In this document: piece by piece, positions 1 to 10,330 of the stretch | How the letters are laid out: each line of letters opens with the position of its first letter | Position numbering within the stretch: the stretch's first letter is position 1 | Assembly: GCA_021464245.1 (NCBI GenBank) | Contig: JADCRB010000053.1 | Coordinates: 2,175,057-2,239,056, forward strand | Direction of reading: 5' to 3' | Origin: Carallia brachiata | Taxonomy: Eukaryota; Streptophyta; Magnoliopsida; Malpighiales; Rhizophoraceae | Length of the DNA stretch: 64,000 nt | Translations under genes and position numbers: made by a program | Notes under the pieces: generated by a model | What the model was told of the DNA's origin: nothing | The model's input: only the letters and a program-made list of their open reading frames with translations | Databases searched by the model: none

Positions 1-781
1 CTCTTCCGTATTAATTATTCAATCAAAGAACTGTAAATATTCATAAATTAAAAAAAAATGGCAAATATATAAAAGATATTATATTATGGCTTACCTTACA
101 AGATAAAGCGAGACCCTCTGTTTTTTTATTTTCTTTGATCTTCTGTTGAGTTTTCCAGGATTAATCATTGATTTTTGCATGTCAAGAAAAAAGATTAATC
201 GTAGGAAAAAAAAAAGCCTTTATGGACTGCCTGCCTATGCTGCTGGAGGGTATAATTATTATACAATTAAGTTTTTTCTTTTTGTCTCCATTTATAGTAC
301 ACTGTGTTATTCTATTTGCTTAGTTACTTTTGCCCCGTTTGTTTTGTTTTATTTTATTAAATGATTTTTGTAGTTGAATGTGTGGTGCTTCTGATATTTT
401 TTGGAAGGGGACGCAGATGAGAACTGATTATTTGGTTTTCAAGCTAAAGCTGTAGGTTCGACTGTTACTTGGATGCTTGACGGATAATTCATTTGATGTT
501 TTTCTATTTGTGTATTGGGTGTTTTTTTTTCCTGTTCAGATTTTATACTTCTATGGATTTCCTATTTAATTTGCTATCTCTCTCTATTTCTGACCGAGAG
601 AGGAGAGAATATGAGGATTTAATTTAAAGTTGTTTTGTGGCTGATATTTGAAAAATATTGATCATTATCTTCCACAATCACGGGTAATTGCTTGAGGATT
701 GCTATGCTAGATTTTGAAGCTTTTCTTTGTCAATTAGCTTTTGTTTCCCTCCTTTATTTGTGACTCTTTATTTTATAACAG
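1..781 (+). other. 5' leader of the hAT element, probably containing an intron
   Basis: T-rich sequence with no convincing coding potential. It ends in TTTTATAACAG immediately before the transposase ATG at 782, which looks like a plant 3' splice site, so much of this stretch may be a leader intron of the transposase transcript. The short open frame at 146-364 has no recognisable motif and was not called. Confidence 0.4.
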
Positions 782-2932
782 ATGTCAAATGAACCTACTA
801 CGACAGATGTGATGATGGAAATTGAGTTGGAGGGGGAGAAAGGCGAGGATCCTAATGGCAAAAACACACAGAACATGGATGAAGGTAACAATACAACCTC
901 TAAGCCTCCAATCCCTCAAAAAATTAAAAGAGCAAAGTCTGAAAAAGCAATTAAATCTAGTGTAAAGAGTGCTGTATGTGATCACTTTACCCATAACAAT
1001 GACCCAAATAACCCAAAAGCAAGTTGGAATTACTGTAAGCAGACTTATGTTAGCCACCCTAAAAAGAGTGGTACTAGTAATTTATGGACACATTTGGAGA
1101 CTGTTTGTAAGCTATATCCTTACAAAAATGTTGATAAAAAGCAAAAGACTTTAAGCTTTGTGCCTAAAGAAGCAAAGGATAATGATGCTAGTGGTGGCTC
1201 TTTGCATGCTGTTAGTTATGATCCTGAAGAATATAGGAGAGAATTGGCTCGAATGATCATCACAGATGAGTTGCCTTTTAGGGTGGTTGAAGGGATTGGA
1301 TTTAGGAGACTGTTGAGGGCTTTGCAACCAAGATTTATTGTCCCATCTCGCATCACAGTTGCTAGAGATTGCATGAAACTTTTTATGATGAAAAGTTAAA
1401 GTTGAAGAGAGTTCTTAGGGATCAACGTGTATGCTTAACAACAGACACATGGACTTCAATTCAAAATTTCAACTATATGTGTCTCACTGCTCACTGGATT
1501 GATAATTTGGAAATTGAACAAAAAATTATAAATTTTTGTCAAGTTCCAAATCATAAGGGTGCAACCATTGGAAAGACTATTGAATTATGTATCTTGGATT
1601 GGGGTGTAACTAAGCTTTTAACTCTCACAGTTGATAATGCAAGTTCTAATGATCTAGCCATCAAGTATTTGAAAACAAAGACTAGAGATTGGAGGCATAC
1701 AATCTTTGATCATGATTTCTTGCATGTACGTTGTAGTGCACACATCCTCAATCTTGTAGTAAAAGATGGGTTACTTGAGCATTCAGCTTGTATTGAGAGG
1801 ATTAGGAATGCAATTAGATATGTGCGTTCCTCTCCTTCTAGGTTGCAGAATTTTAAAAAGGCTATTGAGCTTTCACGGATTGAAAGTAAAAGTTTGTTGT
1901 GTTTGGATGTTGAGACTAAATGGAATTCAACCTTTTTGATGTTGGAAACCGCTCAAAAATTTGCCAAAGCTTTTGAGCGGTTAGAGGAAATAGATCCCAA
2001 ATTCTTGTCTTATTTTGATGGTTATAAGATTCGAGGATCACCCAATGCAAAGGATTGGTCCAATGCAAAGTGTCTTGGGGCCTTTTTGAAAATTTTTTAT
2101 AATGCCACTTTGCGATTTTCTGGTTCTTTGTTCGTTACTTCAAACTCTTTTTTCAATGAAGTTTGTGGGATTCATTCCAAGTTGATAAAAATGGCTAATA
2201 GTCAAGATGAAGGGTTGAAGAAGATGGCGCAAAAAATGAAAGAGAAATTTGAAAAATATTGGAACAATTTAAAAAATGTTAATCTCTTATTGCATGTGGC
2301 TGTTGTTTTGGATCCTCGCTTGAAGCTTAGATATGTGAGGTTTTGCCTAGATCAAATTTATGATGCTGAACTTTCAAAAAAAATGGCTGACAACATTGAA
2401 CAAACTTTCTTAAAATTGTTTGAACACTACAATGAGCTGATTGTAAGCTCTAGTAAGAGTTAGGAAGCATTTGCATCTCAAAAATCATCTTTTGATGGTG
2501 ATGATGAAGAGGAGGATGATGATAGTGGTCAATGGATGGTTTCCACGTTTAACAAGTATGTGCAATCTGAAGATACGTTCGAGAGTAAATCAGAGGCTCT
2601 TCGCTACTTAGCTGAACCAATCAAGCCTACAGATGAGAAGTTTGATTTATTGCATTGGTGGAAAGAGAAGTGTGAAATATCCAGTCATTGCAAGTATGGC
2701 AAGGGATGTTTTGGCCATTCCTATTTCAACAGTTGCTTCAGAATCGGCATTTAGTACAAGTGGCCGTATCCTGGATCCATTTAGAAGTTCACTTTTTCCA
2801 CAAACAGTAGAGGCACTTGTTTGTGCTCAAAGTTGGTTTCGAGATGATGATTCAACTATTGATCTTCGAGAAGCTCTAGAAGATGTTGAGAAATTTGAGG
2901 ATGTTGTTAAAGGTACAGTTTTAACACATTAA
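782..2932 (+). pseudogene. hAT transposase (BED finger, catalytic core, C-terminal dimerisation region), frame-broken
   Basis: The first frame, 782-1399, carries a BED-type zinc finger around residues 65-115, but the first Cys of the CxxC pair reads Trp (SWNYC). The second frame, 1369-2463, carries the catalytic core with TTDTWTS and VDNASSN segments. The third, 2536-2932, carries the hAT C-terminal dimerisation block (IASMARDVLAIPIST and ASESAFSTSGRIL). Three lesions separate them: a one-base frame change in a T-run near 1380-1387, an in-frame TAG at 2461-2463, and a one-base frame change near 2660-2680. The product would bind the element ends and excise and reinsert it. As read, it is inactive. 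Confidence 0.85.
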
Positions 2933-4028
2933 TTTTTATTTTAAAGCTATCCCAATGATTTTTCTCAATGCTTTCTGTATCTTTTTTTTTCAGATTGATT
3001 TTAATGACCTTTCTCCATTAGTTAGAATTTTCCTGTGGTAGGAACTGTAAGATTTTTTTTATTAATTGACAAAAGAGAAATAAATGGACGATACTGCTAT
3101 TAGGTAAACTTGCCGGATGATAATCTTTGGAAATTGCGCAAAGGGTTTGAGTGCCGGAAACATTTTTGCTGCTATGGGACTGTGAATAAAATAATCTATG
3201 TTTCCATTCTGATGGCAGTCTTTAATTTGCACATTCCACATTAAACTTGTAAACTTTTCCTTTTTGAGTTTATGCATAATGTTCTTTTCATGCATTTTGG
3301 TCTTTTACCCAATGCTGATTGTATTGTCTTGTTCTTTTGATTGCAGTGCTTGATTTGTGTTTGTAGTTAATTAGCCATATGTGTTTTTTTTCATGTATTT
3401 GATAATTTTTTTGATTTGTCTCACTGTATGGACCATAAAACCAGAATAGAAAACTTTTTCCTTAGATTGTTATTAGTGATGGACGTATTCCAGATCATGT
3501 ATTCCAGATCAGTGGTGACAAAATTGAATCTCCTTGTAAGGTTTTATGTTCTTGTTTGTCAGGTGGCATATTGATTCTTATTTTATTTTTTTTTTATTTT
3601 TTAGAAATAACTCGAAAGGATCCCATCACCGTTGAGGATGAGTAGCTTCCAAACATTGATTTCTTTTATTTAGGCGAACGAGGTATAAGTATTAATAACA
3701 TTTTTTATTTTGTGTACAATTGGGTACTTAAAATTGTGCTGCTTTTTTGATCCTGAACTGATGCATGCTCTAATTCAAAGTTTTAGTTAAAAATGTTGGT
3801 TCTCAGTTGCTACTGGTTGCTTGCAAATTACTTAAAATTTGTATTGTTTGCTACTCTTTTGTACAATTGGACTTACAACATTTTAGTACTAGGTTATTAG
3901 TGTTTTATTGGATTGAATGTCTAACTAACTAATTCAAATTTTTTGCTTTAATATTTACCTACGGCACTCTCATATGTTTGTTTAAAAAACAGAAAGAAAA
4001 ATTTAAAAGACAACATGTAGGATTAGAA

Positions 4029-4085
4029 AAACCGCCCAAACCGCTAAAACCAATCTGCTATTTAGCGGATTGGTTTGGGCGGTTT
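4029..4085. repeat. hAT subterminal inverted repeat
   Basis: AAACCGCCCAAACC (4029-4042) is mirrored by GGTTTGGGCGGTTT (4072-4085) around a 29-bp centre. The same CCGCC/GGCGG words recur to 4170. This is the clustered-motif architecture of hAT element ends. Confidence 0.75.
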
Positions 4086-4193
4086 GAACGGTTGGCGGAT
4101 TTGTTGCGGTTTGAAACTTTCAAACCGCCACCATGACGGATCGGTTGTAATTTTTTTCTCAAAACCGTCCAATCCGACCCGCGAACACCCCTA

Positions 4194-7100
4194 CCTCCAA
4201 CTAGACAGAAGTAGCAAACACCACCAAACTCTTGAAACCCAATATCACCATCAAAAAGACGACGTCTCATGAAACCCACGAATGAGTACACAACTCACGT
4301 CGGAGCACACATCCTCAACCTTGACAAAAGCCGACCAAGGGACAGAGAGCTGGTAGAGAGAGAGTCAACGCTTTGATGCCCATCAAGAATAACGTGGGTG
4401 CAATAACCTCTCTCAGACCGACCCTTATTTATTGAATATATAATTCTCGTAAATTGACTGCTCGTATCAATTTCAACAATACCTTAAAAAGATTATATAA
4501 TACAAGAGGAGAGCACGGTAAATAAACATCCTTGTCAAAGTCAACAACCAACGCTTCCTTTCAAATATCTAAGTGCGATTATATGGAGATTTTTCCGTAC
4601 ATATATGCAATCGATTATCGCCAAGAGTGGTCGTATCAAGGGTGACCCAATAGGGGCATTGAATCTTCTCTCTTTCCCTAATTATTATTGATTGTGTACT
4701 ATATTGATATACCGACTCTATTGGCCAAATTATTATCGCTGTACTACATTGGTGAATCTTTCCTGCACTTAAAAAACAAAAATTTCTATTACGTAAAATA
4801 ATTTTAGTGAATAATAAATTAATTATATAATTTATTTAATAATATTTATTAAATTATAATTTTTTAAATATTATTTATTTAATAATATATATTAATTATA
4901 TTATTAATTTATTACTACTTAAATTTAATTATTTAATATTTCTCTTAAAAAAAATGTATTCCTTAAACTTAAAAAGGCAGATGTTACAGGAAATGAGACT
5001 TTTGGAAAATTTGATCCCATGAATATTCCATAAATAATATTTTACGAATCGGAATTGAGATGCAAGATTAGATTGAGAAATTTCAAATTTCACAAACAAT
5101 TAAAGGATTTGATTTGGTAACAATGCCGTAAGTGGGAGACGTAGTGTATATATATATATATAAGTTTTTAAAAAAAAAAGTATGAAGGGAGGTTGAGAAC
5201 ATTGCGCTCATCAGCATACACCCTTTGCATTGTCACCCAAATTTTCTAATAATTAAATCATTTTTTATACTCTAATTCACAAAAAAAGCATCATTTTACT
5301 GCGTATAGAGTTCATTTGCAGTGTCATATCAATACTTGTCGTTTAGACACAGTGATAGTAAGGCTGGTTACCAACAGTACACAACTGAGGACAAAAAAGG
5401 TCACGGGGTTGGTATGGTGTCAATGTCTACGAGACCGTGACGTGTACATTCGCGTTGACGAGCCCGTATACATGTAAAATATAAATAAATGTATGTAGTA
5501 AAATATTATATAGAAAAAAATTTCATTATTTTTTAATATTTGTTTCATATAAAATATTTTGTAATAAAAAATATTTAAAAAATTCGAAAAAAATTTTAAA
5601 ATTTTTGATGAAAAAAACTTACGCTTTTTCTGAACTGAAGTTATTTTTAAGAAAAAACCAAAGTATACTTTAAATAAGTAATAAGAAAAAATTATTATTT
5701 TCACTAAAAATATTATTTTTTACAAATATTTTATAAAAATAATATATTTTTCAGTAAATAAACTAACCCTAACCCTAAGTATAAAATGCAAATAATTTGC
5801 ACTGGTTATATAAGGTGCTGTAAATTGTTTTATTTTTCTCCAGCATATTAGTTAAATTGCTCTTCAACAAAATCTATCTATTGGGACTAAAATTTTAATT
5901 TTTGTTTTTGATGACACAACATATTTTCTAGTAGAGCACTTTAGTTCTTCATCTTTTATGCTATAATAATCTAAAGCATTCATTTATTTATTAGAGTGTT
6001 TCAACTAATTATTATAAAAACACAAGACATGAGGGATAGATTTTTGAATAGTCAAAAATCTCAAAATCTGCCATAAAAAAAGGATTGATTTGAAACAATT
6101 TATTGGAAAAGGCAAATTAGCTTCTAAAAATCATGATAAATATCTAGAAAGACCTTATTTTGACCGTCAAAGTTTGCCGCAAACATGTCTCCCAAAAGGT
6201 TTATTCCTTGAATTTATTTTCAAGTTTAAATTTTAGGGTAACCGAACTGATTTTTGCATGTCAACAGTTAATACATAATTTTCTTTTAATATAACCCAAT
6301 CAATACAAATATGGTTCTCTTTAAATAAAAGTTCAAATCTCGCATAGGTGGCTTAATTTTTGCCACAGAATTTATTCATTTCTCTTTTGCTATTTATTTA
6401 TTAGGGGCCTCCATAGAACAGTTGTAAGAGAAAATATCTATAAATTAATGAAATATCATTTTATGTAACTACATTGATAAAAAATAAAATAATAAAAATT
6501 AAATATTTTATTATTTTATTTTTATTAAAAAATATAAATATAACTATTAAAAATAAAAATTCGTTCCATTACGAATATTTTTATGACAAGTTTTCTACAA
6601 TTACGTACTTTTACCCTTATGTATGAGCTAATTAAATATCTCACCCAAAATCCAATCTACCGTACGATCTCTTTGACCTAGTTAATATACTGTCTCAACG
6701 ACTTCTGTCGTAGGTATTGTTCTGGATACACTATTTACTGACCTTGATGAGTGGAAAAAATTAATTTTCAGTTGCAAATTAAGCGATAATACAATTATTT
6801 TTTTTGAAGTAAAAAATATATATGTTAATATGTGGATCATTATATATATAGATTAAAATTAAAAATTACTTGTTACCTTCTTATTTAATTTTTCTTATAA
6901 AAAAAATTCATTATTTAAATATTAATGAGACTGAACAGACATCCTTAAATCTAGTCTTAATATTAACTAATTTTAAATTAAATATTATCTTTTACAACTT
7001 CCACCCACTTGTGCACCAAAGACGCAAAGGACTCCAATCCAAGTAAATATTGAAGAAGAAACACAAATTTATTATTAAATTACTATTTTAAATAGTTACA

Positions 7101-8011
7101 ATATAATTATTTTATCTATATTTTTTTTTATGTGTTTTCATTTGTCGGTCACATATTTAATTCCAAAAATAAAATTTTCCTGTAAAAATAAAAATAAAAT
7201 TGCGTGAATCACGTGGATTCACTTTATTATTATTATTAGAACACGTAACTAGTTTACTACCTCATTCATTATTAACAAAGTACAAATAAGTAAAAAGTTC
7301 ATTTAACAATTTTTAATGAGTCATTTATTTTTTTTTATTCGAATTGTTCTCCATCACTATATACTTACTTGTGCCTTAATAATTAAAATTATATTTTTTT
7401 ATCAATAAATTATAATTCAATTAATATTAAATTTATTTATAAAATTAAATATTTCAAATTTAAATCACAATTAAAATTAAATAACAAAAAAAATGTGCTC
7501 TTTGAAATTATTATTATTATGTGTTTAGATCAAAAATAATGTGGTAAGCTAGATGCCAGTAAAACATCATTCAGTTACCTGATGCGTGGTTGTCCTCCCT
7601 CACTGCATGGATTAGAGACGATGACACTGTCCCGTCCTCCAACTCATCTGTGGGCGCAGGTATTAACGTATATTAAAAGAGTTGGTGGTTGAAATAATGT
7701 TTTGAATTGACAACTAAAAACAGGGGACTCATTGGCTCATTCTATCTCCACACAATTTCGTAAATATAAATGAGTAACAAAATATATTATATTATATGTA
7801 AAAGAGTAATGATATATATTATAAAAATTATATTATAAAATATTTTAAAATTTATAATTATTAAATTAATAATTTTTTTTATAATTATAAATTTCATAAT
7901 ATTTCATAATATAATTTTAGTGATATATATTATTATTCTATAAAAAATAATTTTTACTATTTAATTAGTATTTTGTATAATATATATGAAGAGCTTTTTG
8001 CATGAGTATCT
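4194..8011. other. AT-rich intergenic region without a recognisable gene
   Basis: No open frame here has family character. It holds a short (TA)n run near 5147-5162, two copies of the telomere-like word AACCCT at 5763-5776, dense A/T homopolymers, and a foldback element at 7802-7939. The open frames at 5420-5704 and elsewhere are AT-composition artefacts. Confidence 0.6.
7802..7939. mobile_element. Small foldback (MITE-like) element
   Basis: AGAGTAATGATATATATTAT at the left is mirrored by GATATATATTATTATTCT at the right, and the inverted similarity continues inward through TATAATTAT. The whole 138 bp could fold into one imperfect hairpin. It is non-coding. The family is unassigned and the target duplication is uncertain because the flanks are A/T-rich. 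Confidence 0.5.
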
Positions 8012-8016
8012 ATTAT
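8012..8016. repeat. Target-site duplication (left copy), ATTAT
   Basis: ATTAT directly precedes the left LTR and recurs at 17611-17615 directly after the right LTR. This is the 5-bp duplication made by LTR-retrotransposon integrase. Confidence 0.9.
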
Positions 8017-8546
8017 TGTAAAGCGTAAATTTCGAGTTTAAAACAATTAAACTCGAAAATACAAAAATAAATTACAAATAAAAATTGTAAAAGAAAAGAA
8101 AATTTACGTGGGGTCGATCTCCGTAAATCCTCCTATTAGTGTTCCCTTTTTTGACTCCGTCAAGGGCTGCACGAGCTTGATCTGGACAGAAATAATTTCC
8201 ACCGCTTTTTCTTGAACTGGATAGACTGAAACTGTGTCTGATTTGGATGTTTTGACTACGTTTAGGAACCGTAGAGACTCGATCTGAGCTGATCTGACTT
8301 AATTTCACCGAGGGTCGAATGGACTTGTTCTCGGATGAGTTGCCTGGATTTTGCTGAGGGCCGTATGAGCTTAATCCCAGCCGGATTTGTAATATTTCGA
8401 TTTTTTTTTTTTTACTATCTCTCTCTTTTTTTTCTTTTTTCTTTTTTCTTTTTTCTTTTTTTTTTTTTTCCTTGCGCGCTTCGCTGCTGGCTTCTCTTTT
8501 TTTCTTCTTTTTCTTCTGCTGCTTTTTTGTTGCTATTCAATTAATT

Positions 8547-8571
8547 GGGGAGGCCATTTATAGGCCTCCCC
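8547..8571 (-). promoter_or_regulatory. LTR promoter: TATA box in the loop of a 9-bp hairpin
   Basis: GGGGAGGCC (8547-8555) and GGCCTCCCC (8563-8571) are perfect inverted repeats around ATTTATA, which reads TATAAAT on the transcribed strand. The same structure is at 17465-17489 in the other LTR, which as the 5' LTR would drive the genomic RNA. Position and sequence fit a TATA box. The hairpin setting is unusual. Confidence 0.6.
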
Positions 8572-8582
8572 CAAGCCTGCCT

Positions 8583-8659
8583 GCCACCAACCAAATGGTT
8601 GGTGGCATTAATTAATTAGGTTGGCAGCTGCCAACCTTCAAGGTTGGCGGCTGCCAACC
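8583..8659 (-). repeat. Cluster of three GGTTGG hairpins in U3 of the LTR
   Basis: GCCACCAACC and GGTTGGTGGC flank AAAT (8583-8606). AGGTTGGCAGCTGCCAACCT (8618-8637) is a perfect 20-bp palindrome. GGTTGGC and GCCAACC flank GGCT (8642-8659). The cluster is conserved in the right LTR and lies upstream of the TATA box in the element's orientation, so it may bind a dimeric host factor. Confidence 0.65.
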
Positions 8660-8689
8660 ATATAAATTTTTTTTTTTTATTAGTTTACA

Positions 8690-8703
8690 AATGCCCCCAC
8701 TTC
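8690..8703 (-). promoter_or_regulatory. Polypurine tract (PPT)
   Basis: Immediately inside the 3' LTR the minus strand reads GAAGTGGGGGCAT. This purine-rich plus-strand primer site is at the expected position. Confidence 0.8.
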
Positions 8704-9391
8704 AAGGGTCGGTAAGAAAGATTTTTTACAGAGATAATTCGAACCGAGTCTTGAAGTCCAGTTTGAAATTTGGAAAGTCCTGATGAACATTGAATCTTGG
8801 AGTCTTCTATCTTTGACCATGCTTGCTGTTGTTGGATCGCAATAGGAAACCGATATGATCTTGAAGAAGTTAGCAGCCCAGCCAATATAGAAATTGAAGT
8901 CTTGGCTCCAGGTGCATTCGAGCTTCCATAGCCCGCAAAGGATTTTTTATATCTCTTAAAGTTCCAGAGCTCTGGTGAGGATGATCCGGTAGGCAAAGAA
9001 CTTGAACCTCCCCAAGAGGAAGGCCCAGGACCTTGGAACTTCAAGACCTCACAGAGAGACTGACTGTAGTGATGATTCCTAAGTCTGCTTCGACGTAAGG
9101 AGAGTAGTTGGAACTTCCCTACATCGCGCATCCAAAGAAGATTAGGATAATTGCAGCTTCTCATCCCTCTGTGGTAGATGTGAACTAAGGAGAGTAGTTG
9201 GAACTCCATGACACCGATGGCGTTAGGGATCCCTCGAGAAGACTACTCCTTCTTTTCTTAGCTCGTGCGCCTCCAACTTCTTGATCGAAGAACTTCCTGA
9301 GACAAGTGCAGAGACTAGCCATTTTCTTTTGAGAAAGAAGAGCTGAGGGGTGAGTATTATAACTCGGGAATGCAAGATATATATACATGCG

Positions 9392-9422
<31 letters not shown>

Positions 9423-9569
9423 GAAAAGTCAAAAAGAAGGTACGCAATTCGAGTAGGGCCATCCACGTCCCTTTCCTGCATAAGAGACAAAAGAGCAGCG
9501 GCTGACGCGTGTCACGAAAGTCGTTGCCGTGTGCTGCAGAAGTCGTTACACCTTATCTTGTCGGCCGTC
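8690..9569 (-). other. 3' internal region of the retrotransposon, no recognised product
   Basis: Between the homeobox frame and the PPT lies about 880 bp. A 174-codon open frame (8685-9209, minus) has the repeated peptide FQLLSL because the DNA word AAGGAGAGTAGTTGGAACT occurs twice (about 9098 and 9188). A second frame (9185-9490) is interrupted by a 23-base T-run (9400-9422). Neither has a recognisable domain, and the region may be untranslated 3' sequence. Confidence 0.4.
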
Positions 9570-10181
9570 CTAGCGGGGCCCAAGGCGCAGCTCCAAGTCA
9601 AGCTCGGCCTCGTCTGGTGGGCCGATGATGTTGACGTCGCTTTCCGGCTGGTTGATGCTGCCGGAATATTCTTGAAAGAGAGGCAACATTTCGCCGGAAT
9701 GACTCCTGTGTGCTAGAAAAATTCCTCATAGACTTAAGTATTTAGGAGGGATGAACCCTTGGCTGACTCCGTGAAACCACCAGGACCAGTATGTATGCTC
9801 CCATAGGCTACGGCTTTGATGAACGTACCGTGGAGAGACCATTGCAGTGGTAGAACTTGGGCCGGCTTCATTTGAGGGTGAAGCTGTACTGGTGAGATCT
9901 ACTATAGGGACAACAGGCTGTGCTTTGGAAATACCATCTCTCAGCGCCATTGTTTCCCTATGTCTCTGATTCTGGAACCAAAAATATACATTTTTTCCTT
10001 CGACTGCCCCTAGCGGGCGAAGTCGTGAGACAAGTTGGAGAATCTGTGTAGAGTTAGGGACAATACCTCCATCGTTGTAGAAGACTTCCTCCAAAATTTG
10101 CAGTTGTGCCATGGTCGGTTGCCACCTTGTGCGAGGTGACCTTTCTTCTCCCTTGTCTTGAGGTTCTGCAACTGGTTCCAT
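9570..10181 (-). CDS. WUSCHEL-type homeobox protein carried by the retrotransposon
   Basis: The ATG at 10181 opens a frame whose residues 17-78 form a WUS/WOX-type homeodomain: TRWQPT, QLQILEEVF, the longer WOX loops, then EGKNVYFWFQNQRHRE. Helix-3 Trp, Phe, Asn and Arg are kept. The open stretch ends at a TGA (9726-9728), but the same frame continues to a TAG at 9570-9572. It encodes MLPLFQ, like the WUS-box (TLxLFP), and C-terminal LDLELRLG, an EAR repression motif. Removing a possible 123-bp intron (9706-9828) deletes the TGA and keeps phase, giving 162 residues, within the usual WOX size range. Such proteins are nuclear DNA-binding repressors of stem-cell differentiation. It is on the retrotransposon's sense strand, about 150 bp past the end of the pol frame. 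The homeodomain has no intron, unlike WUS genes. The homeobox call is firm. Splicing and function are inferred. Confidence 0.88.
9706..9828 (-). other. Possible intron within the homeobox reading frame
   Basis: The minus strand reads CCACG|GTACGT at the 5' border and TTTTTCTAGCACACAG|GAG at the 3' border. Excision joins CG to G (phase 2), keeps the frame, and removes both the TGA and a Trp-rich stretch with no WOX character. This is a sequence prediction. Transcript evidence is not available here. Confidence 0.55.
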
Positions 10182-10271
10182 CTTTCTTGCGGCAGAGGAG
10201 CAAAGGTCTTGGTATGTGGTGAAGATCGGTTGAGACTGATGCTGACTTTCAGAATCAAACCCTCCGTCGGT

Positions 10272-10277
10272 TTTATA
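10272..10277 (-). promoter_or_regulatory. TATA-like box upstream of the homeobox ATG
   Basis: The minus strand reads AAATATAAAACCGAC, with TATAAA about 90 bases before the ATG at 10181. The spacing is reasonable for an internal promoter driving a subgenomic mRNA. A TATA word alone is weak evidence in AT-rich plant DNA. Confidence 0.3.
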
Positions 10278-10330
10278 TTTTTGGGCCGTTCACAGTTTAT
10301 ACTCATGCGGGCCAGGAGTTGGATTGGATT

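Larger units (their letters stand above)
1..4193 (+). mobile_element. hAT-family DNA transposon, left end outside window
   Basis: A broken BED-finger/hAT transposase (782-2932) is followed by about 1.2 kb of non-coding sequence that ends in a typical hAT terminus. On the minus strand the right end reads TAGGGGTGTTCGCGGGTC, finishing at 4193. The last 170 bp are packed with AAACCGCCC and CGGTTTG subterminal motifs on both strands, as expected for transposase binding sites. No matching left inverted repeat is visible in 1-780, so the element must start upstream of the window. The 8-bp target duplication therefore cannot be checked. The right-hand candidate begins CCTCCAAC at 4194. Confidence 0.8.
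8017..8689 (-). repeat. Left LTR (3' LTR of the element)
   Basis: It starts TGTAAAG and ends TTTACA on the plus strand, giving TG...CA ends on either strand. It matches 16952-17610 nearly base for base, including long T-runs. It contains a TATA-type box within a hairpin (8547-8571) and further upstream hairpins (8583-8659) that belong to U3 in the minus orientation. Confidence 0.95.

Noticed and set aside
785..1057. Minus-strand 90-codon frame
   Set aside because: Shadow of the hAT transposase coding strand.
5420..5704. 94-codon minus frame, Phe/Ile/Lys-rich
   Set aside because: AT-composition artefact with no domain character.
5763..5776. Telomere-like AACCCTAACCCT
   Set aside because: Only two units; expected occasionally and too short to be an interstitial telomere.
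8335..8544. Plus-strand open frame with Phe-rich product (and its twin at 17268-17462)
   Set aside because: Both lie in the LTRs and exist because of T-runs read as Phe codons. They are antisense to the element.
10010..10306. Minus-strand open frame overlapping the homeobox start
   Set aside because: Other register of the same DNA. The homeodomain signature is only in the 10181 frame.
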